Assembly (NCBI GenBank): GCA_019722365.1
Contig: JADFUC010000563.1
Coordinates: forward strand, 1 to 64,000
DNA: 64,000 nt
Direction of reading: 5' to 3'
Origin: Lithospermum erythrorhizon
Taxonomy: Eukaryota; Streptophyta; Magnoliopsida; Boraginales; Boraginaceae
A model generated the notes under the pieces. It was not told where the DNA came from. It ran no database searches and saw nothing but the letters and a program-made list of their open reading frames with translations. Positions 58,720 to 64,000 of the stretch are shown in pieces. Positions within the stretch are counted from its first letter, which is position 1, and every line of letters starts with the position of its first letter. Made by a program: the position numbers and the translations under genes.

Positions 58720-59928
58720 GACTCTTTGAATTCTGGATACATATATGTGTATGAGTTACAGCAATTTAAGAAATTATAATGGTGACTGAATAGATTGGTT
58801 GAGTTGTTGGAGTCGTGGTTTCATGAGTCGACATAGGTGTTTTGAGGTGATGTCGATTCGTATTAGGATGAGTTGTATATGAGTTGATGATGTATCATTA
58901 GGTTGTATTATCCGGTATTTACACTTATCTTGATTATAAGGGGTGTATTGCTTCATTACCTCTTTCACGATTCGGTGACAAGCTTATGTCGATGGGCATA
59001 AGTTCCTCCTGAGTTGAGATTTATTAATAATAGCATTAGTTGTAGAAATCAGTTTATAATGGAGTTGATTGAGTTGTTGAGTTCTTTGAGTTGATTGAGT
59101 TCTTTAGAGTTGATTAGGTTGTTGAGTTGGCTGAGTTGATTGAGTTGGTAGGTTGTAGAGTTGATAGAGTTGTTAAGTAGTATAGTTGTTGTGTTAGGTT
59201 GTGGACTTGGTTTGATTAGTTGTTGAGTTGTGATGTCGTTCTTATCGGTGATAGAGTAAGAGTCAGTGATTGTTGCGTGTATTCTGATCCTTCTTGGGGA
59301 AATAATAAGTAATGTTATTGATTGCGTTATTTGGAATGTTTATGATAGTAGTTTGAACATCGAAAATGATAATGAAATTGCTAATGACAGTATTAAGATC
59401 TTAAGTTGAGATAATGTTATGTACTCTTTATCTATGGTATGCGATATCAGCTACGTTGGTATCTTATCATTGATTGGGGTTAATTTCATTCTTTGAGATA
59501 TATATTAGGCTTAGCGACACACCTTATTTACTATGGGCGGCATTTTCAATGCTAGGTTGACGAGGTGGTGCGGTATAGTTTTGGGCTTATTCGGTGATCG
59601 TGCCTTAGAGCCCTAGATAGTGGTGGCGATTGATCCTCAGCATTCTCGTTGTTTTAGGATTGTAGTCGGTTGTTTCTATTGTTGTCATTTTGGGATTCGA
59701 CTTTTTGTATGTTGACATGTTGTACATGGGAGATTGTTGTATATCGGTTGTTATTATTGTGGTCGGGGCTTGCGTTTCTTAAAACTATTCTTGTCCGTTG
59801 TATATAGTGTTTTTGGGTTATTTGAGACGGGGTGTGCTTCTAAATTTAGTCGTCAATCGATTGGTAACTCTGGTGTCGAGTTTAGGCAGATTAACCTCGG
59901 GCGTCACGACTGGGGCCGAGGTGATTCA
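58720..59928 (+). repeat. Gypsy LTR, 3' part after the LARD-like insertion
   Basis: Continues the LTR broken at 49989. It has CATATATGTGTATGAG (near 58740), GATTCGGTGACAAGCTTATGTCG (about 58970, as at 25295), the GTTGAGTTGATTGAG minisatellite (59060-59180) and GATATATATTAGGC (about 59495, as at 25780). It ends about 59928. The open frame at 59734-60030 spans the end and is not a gene. Confidence 0.8.
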
Positions 59929-59952
59929 CGCCTCACTACTAAAATCTTCCAT
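59929..59952 (-). pseudogene. Copia gag, probable first codons
   Basis: On the minus strand ATGGAAGATTTTAGTAGTGA begins at 59952 (MEDFSSEA) and runs into the gypsy LTR end. It lies where the N-terminus of the gag at 48958-47483 would be if the LTR were removed. Eight codons are too few to prove it; the assignment is by position. Confidence 0.4.
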
Positions 59953-60850
59953 TTGCAAAAAATTTCACTGATCTCGCTCTTGTATGTTAGAGTGCCCATT
60001 TATGTCTGCGGTGAAATAATTGTCGTCTAACTGAAGCCCAGGTTATCGAATATGATTGCGACACGATAGTACGACTCGACTTACAGCGTAACAAAATAAA
60101 GCAACGAAGTAAGCGACAACAGTAGCAGGTTCGGTCTTGATATAAGCGCTGGAGTGCAGGGGGGCAAGCACTTGATGAAGGATTCATTTCACGATATAAG
60201 AGTTACAAATAAGGACTTATCTGAATGCTCCAGGAGAATTCTCATTAGCCTGTCTCACTTATCTGATGTATAAGTCAGCTGCGGCTTGTCTGGCTATCCT
60301 TACATTTCTGGCTATCACAGTATGTGTCAATAATGAATGTCGCTGGCAGAATTTGTCGTAACAATGTGTTAACAACGGTTATGCAATCCCAAAGGAGTTT
60401 ATCGACCAACAAATGCATTCATTACAAAATAAAATAAACTCCTCCAAGCTTCGTTTGCGTGACAAAATATAATGCAAAATCTCTGCTTGTTTCGGTCAAA
60501 TGCTACAGGTTTGCATTAAAGGCGCTTTTATAGTGTAGGCATAAACAAGTTTATGGTAAATTTACGCAAGCAAAATTCATCATAAATATATTAAATGCAA
60601 TCGGTCCTCTTTCATAACTTTATTTTAGAAATGTATCTTGAAACATTCATGAAGTAATGCGTTTTAAATTCGCCGGAATCATGTCTACAGATCTCATTTT
60701 ATAAATAGAAACAAAATCTTCTTGAAAGATATCTACGCTTGCATTTGTTCAACTATATTGTTAGAACTGAGTTGATGCGACATCCTTAATCTTTGTCAGG
60801 GTATCGTGTACTAACAATAATAATGAAAGAAAAAAAGCATTAACGTGAGA
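59953..60850. other. Unassigned sequence, possibly leader/LTR of the split copia
   Basis: By position this should hold the leader, primer-binding site and 5' LTR of the minus-strand copia whose gag is split. I find no good tRNA-Met complement and no second LTR copy. The frame 60187-59987 (minus) has no motif. Confidence 0.3.
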
Positions 60851-62000
60851 AGTAGGGTAGCGTATTTTGATTATTAGTATTAGTTTAATAGGATATATAT
60901 GGAAAAAATTGTATTTAGTATTAGTTTGGTTGGAATATTATTGTTTTCATAATATATCTCATGAAACTATATTTTTGTTTAATTTTTAGAGAGAAGAGTA
61001 ATTTAGGAATTAATAGTGTGAAAATGGAAGAAACGGAAGAGATACAAAATTTATTCGCACTTTTATATATGTTAGAATTTAGGGATTAAAAATTAGAGAT
61101 ATGTAAAATATGATTAAATGAGAAAAATTATGAATTAAAAAAATGAAAAAGTAAACCAACATTATAGGACAGGGGAAGTAATCATTTACTTTGATGAGAA
61201 ATTAAGCTTCATTTTAAAATTTGTGAAGAAAAAAAATGTTTAATTGGATAGAAGATCTGCTATCCATGTTTAAAAAATGACTTGTGTGAGAGGGATGGAA
61301 TAAAATACGTAGTACAAATAGCATTGGCGTGTTAGACCACCGACTACTAAGCTGTCGACCTGCGAATTAGTCCACAGTCAAACGTTTGCAGACGTAATTA
61401 TTGATTAATTGATAACTCATTGCAACAAAATATAATGAAACTGTTCGTCATGACAAGATGATATTGGACGGACATTTCTGTCTCAGGGCATAGTGTAACG
61501 CTAAATGACGACGAGGTAATTGGAGTGGGTATCGTGAATTGGAATCGGTATGAAGTCGATATTTTATTAAAATTTTGAAATTGTTCTTAATGATTTATTT
61601 TTTATTGATTCTCTCCCTTATAGAATTACAAGTATAATACATTTCTCGATTTAAAATCTACATTCCTGAAATTTTTTTAATATAAATGGTAGGAGAACCA
61701 ACTTTTTTAATTAAAAAAAATAAATATTGGACGGGCCTTCATTTTCAATCATTCAAACAGTCAACCTTCCAATTGCTGTCACAAATTGGAACGCTTCTTT
61801 CGTACTGACTACTTTGTTTGCACTTATTCTTTCTCCTAATTCGTCCGACCTTTGAATCCCATACTTTGACAGGCCTTTGTTAGCGGACAGCTAGCTACTG
61901 AATTTGTTTAAAAACAACAATCTCGATTTTAGTATCAAATTTTTCATATCATAAATTAATTAAGTAATTCTTTTTTAACCATTTACCTTGAAAAATCGTA
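60851..62000. other. AT-rich upstream region, no gene seen
   Basis: TAGGACAGGGGAAGTAAT at about 61168-61185 resembles a MITE terminus (compare 39718-39735), but no opposite terminus is clear. Otherwise AT-rich intergenic sequence upstream of the PUB gene. Confidence 0.4.
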
Positions 62001-62024
62001 AATATATATATATATATATATATA
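62001..62024. repeat. (AT)12 microsatellite
   Basis: A run of alternating AT, 24 bases, about 570 bp upstream of the PUB start codon. Likely length-polymorphic. Confidence 0.9.
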
Positions 62025-62488
62025 AGAAAAACAAGTAAGTCATCAGGGCATATTACAATAATATGTCCAATCCATAACTACATGCCACACAATTAATTAA
62101 TTTGTGTTCTTTATTTTAATAAATATAAACTAATATTATTATTAGATAGTTCCAAAAATACTTTATAATATTACCTTTTTCAAAAAATCATGAAATTACT
62201 TCTTTGACTTATAAATGTATATTTATAATTATAATTTATTTATGATCAAAATTTTACTTTAATAGCTGAAAACGTCAATTAAAAGTACAATTAAATTTGA
62301 GATATCATTCATGTTAAATAAATAATCTAATTTGATCAATCTTACTCAGTAACATATTATTTCGATCATTTAAATTGATCAAAATAAATTAAATCTAAAA
62401 CATGAGTGATTCAAAATCGATCATTCTACATAATTTTATATAGAGTAAAATATTCCCAACACGCTTCATATTACTTGGCCATACACAT

Positions 62489-62497
62489 TATATATAG
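62489..62497 (+). promoter_or_regulatory. PUB21: Probable TATA box of the PUB gene
   Basis: TTATATATA lies about 100 bases before the start codon. A plant promoter usually starts about 30 bases downstream, here near the CT-rich CTCTCATCACTTTC at 62519-62532. That would leave a 5' leader of about 70 bases with no upstream ATG. Confidence 0.6.
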
Positions 62498-62594
62498 ACA
62501 TAAAAATTCAACCAGATTCTCTCATCACTTTCTTGAACTTGCAAATTACTCATCAAGAACCTTTTTTCTCTAGGAATTGTTATAAACTTTCAGT

Positions 62595-63905
62595 ATGGTT
62601 TTCTCATTCAGAGGGAGAAGAGATGGCAGAAAGTCTAGGAAAAATGAGTTGTTGGAAAGAAGCAACAATTTAGAGCTCTCAATTCCATCCCATTTTCGTT
62701 GTCCAATATCTCTTGATTTAATGACAGATCCTGTGACATTATCAACAGGGATGACATATGATAGGGAAAGCATTGAGAAGTGGATTGATGCTGGGAATAT
62801 CACCTGTCCAGTAACAAATCAAGTGCTGCAAAATGTTGATCAGATACCAAATCATTCTCTAAGGAAGATGATTCAAGATTGGTGTGTCCAGAATAAATCT
62901 CACGGAGTTGACCGAATTCCAACTCCAAGAATCCCAATTTCAGGTTACCAAGTTTCTCAAATTTGTTCAAAAATTATTGTCGCAGCCAAACAAATGGATG
63001 AAAGTAAGTGCTTGGAAATGATGAAGAAGATAAAGATTTTGGCTAAAGAGAGTGAAAAAAATAAGAAGTGCATTGTGGACAATGGAGCTGGAGTTGCGTT
63101 GTCTTTTGTATTCGAGTCGTTCTCTAGCATTTCCATGGAGAAATATTCTGATCTGTTGAAGGGTGTTCTGTCTTTCTTGACATGGATGTTTCCATTTAGT
63201 GAAGAGGGGTTGTCCAAGTTAGGCTCAGCAAAATCTTTGAATCGTATCTCATGGTTTCTGAAAGGGGAAGATTTATCTGTGAGGCAAAATGCAGTTGTTG
63301 TACTTAAAGAATTGATATCATTGGACTCCAATTATGCAAACGGTCTTATGGAGATAGATGGGGTTGCAGAAACATTGTTCAAGATTATTCATGTTCCTAT
63401 TAGCTCTACCGCGACGAAAGCCTCTCTGGTGGTTATTTACAATTTAATGGACAGGAATGAGGTCATTCAAAGTTTTGTTGACATGGGTTTGGCAAATCTT
63501 GCTATAGAGATTATTGTAGATGGTGATAAAAGCACATGTGAAAAGGCACTTGGTGTTCTTGAAAGAATATGCAATTGTGAGAAAGGAAAAGAATTAGCAT
63601 CTAATAATGCACTAAGTATGCCTGTTTTGATCAAGAAACTTATGAGGGTTTCTGATTTGGCTACAGAATTTGCTGTTTCAATTGTATGGAAGCTTTGCTG
63701 TAGAGGAAATGATGCTGAAAATTTGATATTGGAGGCACTTCAGGTTGGTGCTTTTCAGAAATTGTTGGTCATTCTGCAAGTTGGTTGTGGTAAATCAATA
63801 AAAGACAAGGTTACAGAGTTGTTAAAATTGATCAATCTTTACAAAGACAAGGTGGAATGTGTTGATTCTGTATCAGGTTTCAAGTATCTCAAAAGATCAA
63901 ATTAA
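62595..63905 (+). CDS. PUB21: U-box E3 ubiquitin ligase with ARM-like repeats, PUB20/PUB21 type
   Basis: An intact single-exon frame of 436 residues, the usual length for this clade (about 430-435). Residues 1-28 are basic and serine-rich. The U-box spans about 29-103: IPSHFRCPISLDLMTDPV, then GMTYDRESIEKW, CPVTNQVL and PNHSLRKMIQDWC. This fold binds E2-ubiquitin without zinc. RIPTPR-P follows, as in PUB20-PUB24, and QVSQIC...NGAG favours the PUB20/21 branch. Residues 150-425 are alpha-helical ARM-like repeats for substrate binding (SVRQNAVVVLKEL, LGVLERICN). The family ubiquitinates targets in stress and immune signalling; this gene's own substrate is unknown. The start is the first ATG after the TATA box (context CAGTATGG). 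It is the only undamaged gene in the window. PUB20 and PUB21 cannot be separated here. Confidence 0.95.
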   Translation: MVFSFRGRRDGRKSRKNELLERSNNLELSIPSHFRCPISLDLMTDPVTLSTGMTYDRESIEKWIDAGNITCPVTNQVLQNVDQIPNHSLRKMIQDWCVQNKSHGVDRIPTPRIPISGYQVSQICSKIIVAAKQMDESKCLEMMKKIKILAKESEKNKKCIVDNGAGVALSFVFESFSSISMEKYSDLLKGVLSFLTWMFPFSEEGLSKLGSAKSLNRISWFLKGEDLSVRQNAVVVLKELISLDSNYANGLMEIDGVAETLFKIIHVPISSTATKASLVVIYNLMDRNEVIQSFVDMGLANLAIEIIVDGDKSTCEKALGVLERICNCEKGKELASNNALSMPVLIKKLMRVSDLATEFAVSIVWKLCCRGNDAENLILEALQVGAFQKLLVILQVGCGKSIKDKVTELLKLINLYKDKVECVDSVSGFKYLKRSN

Positions 63906-64000
63906 TACCCGAAGTGTAAGGATACACTTTAGAATTTTAGATCCAAGTTTAAATTTGTAGATTTTGGTTTTGACTAAATGTATAGAAAGACATTAGACAC
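63906..64000 (+). other. PUB21: PUB gene 3' flank / 3' UTR start
   Basis: AT-rich sequence after the TAA stop. No clear AATAAA; the transcript end probably lies beyond the window. Confidence 0.5.

Larger units (their letters stand above)
48959..59928 (+). mobile_element. Gypsy LTR (solo) split by a LARD-like element
   Basis: Two parts, 48959-49989 and 58720-59928, together make one gypsy LTR of about 2.24 kb, the size of LTR3. It starts TGTAATAATCCG. The left part has paired GTTGACTTT motifs (49335-49350), and the right part has the degenerate GTTGAGTTGATTGAG array and GGTGTCGAGTTTAGGCAG near the end. The terminal GTGATTCA is a decayed CGTTACA. No gag-pol flanks it, so it looks like a solo LTR. 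The flanks (CACAC and CGCCT) give no clear target duplication. Confidence 0.8.

Noticed and set aside
62570..62803. 77-codon minus frame over the PUB start
   Set aside because: Antisense shadow of the U-box coding region.
62957..63331. 124-codon minus frame
   Set aside because: Antisense to the intact PUB coding sequence, with no motif of its own.
1..64000. A new defence, biosynthetic or signalling gene cluster
   Set aside because: Apart from one U-box ligase, every recognisable coding segment belongs to a known class of transposable element. The remaining short frames are not supported by motifs, repeat conservation or context. Canonical tRNA genes were also not noticed, though I could not run a scan.

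Overview
This is a plant nuclear window, almost certainly from a eudicot. It is nearly all retrotransposon. The only intact protein-coding gene is a single-exon U-box E3 ubiquitin ligase of the PUB20/PUB21 group at the right edge (62595-63905, +). The plant assignment rests on that gene, on LTR retrotransposons primed with the plant initiator-tRNA-Met type site (TGGTATCAGAGC), on a plant L1 LINE and on a Mutator-like element. I cannot name the species.

Left nest (1-34637), four levels deep. The outermost layer is a minus-strand LTR of a gypsy family that starts TGTAATAACC (34637 leftward to 33990, resuming at 1085 and running off the left edge). It is split by a minus-strand Ty1/copia element (1086-33989). 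That copia element carries two insertions. One is a plus-strand Ty3/gypsy tandem complex, LTR-gag-pol-LTR-gag-pol-LTR (2929-26239). The other is a solo gypsy LTR inside its own 5' LTR (31370-33898). The first LTR of the tandem complex is itself split by a second, more complete copia element of the same family (5085-13798, minus). That copy retains gag, integrase, reverse transcriptase and RNase H remnants in copia order.

Middle (34638-47480). There is an AT-rich degenerate tandem array (about 34840-35990), an unrecognised stretch (36000-36950), and a plus-strand L1 LINE remnant with a readable but frameshifted reverse transcriptase (about 36960-39450). A long AT-rich spacer follows, then a Mutator-like element with long terminal inverted repeats and a broken MURA-type transposase (41456-46724).

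Right nest (47483-59952), three levels deep. A minus-strand copia gag remnant, possibly Sirevirus-like, is interrupted near its start by a gypsy LTR (48959-59928). That LTR is interrupted in turn by a large element with LTRs of about 2.3 kb and a 4.15-kb interior without recognisable pol (49990-58719, LARD-like). From about 59953 to 62480 there are unassigned repeats and AT-rich upstream sequence. The PUB gene then follows with a plausible TATA box.

Every transposon gene here is broken by frameshifts or stops. Repeat copies alternate between long stretches of exact identity and stretches dense in small indels, while the unique PUB gene is clean. Part of the damage may therefore be unpolished long-read consensus and not biological decay. 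I found no convincing novel gene system. The value of the window lies in the architecture of the nested elements.
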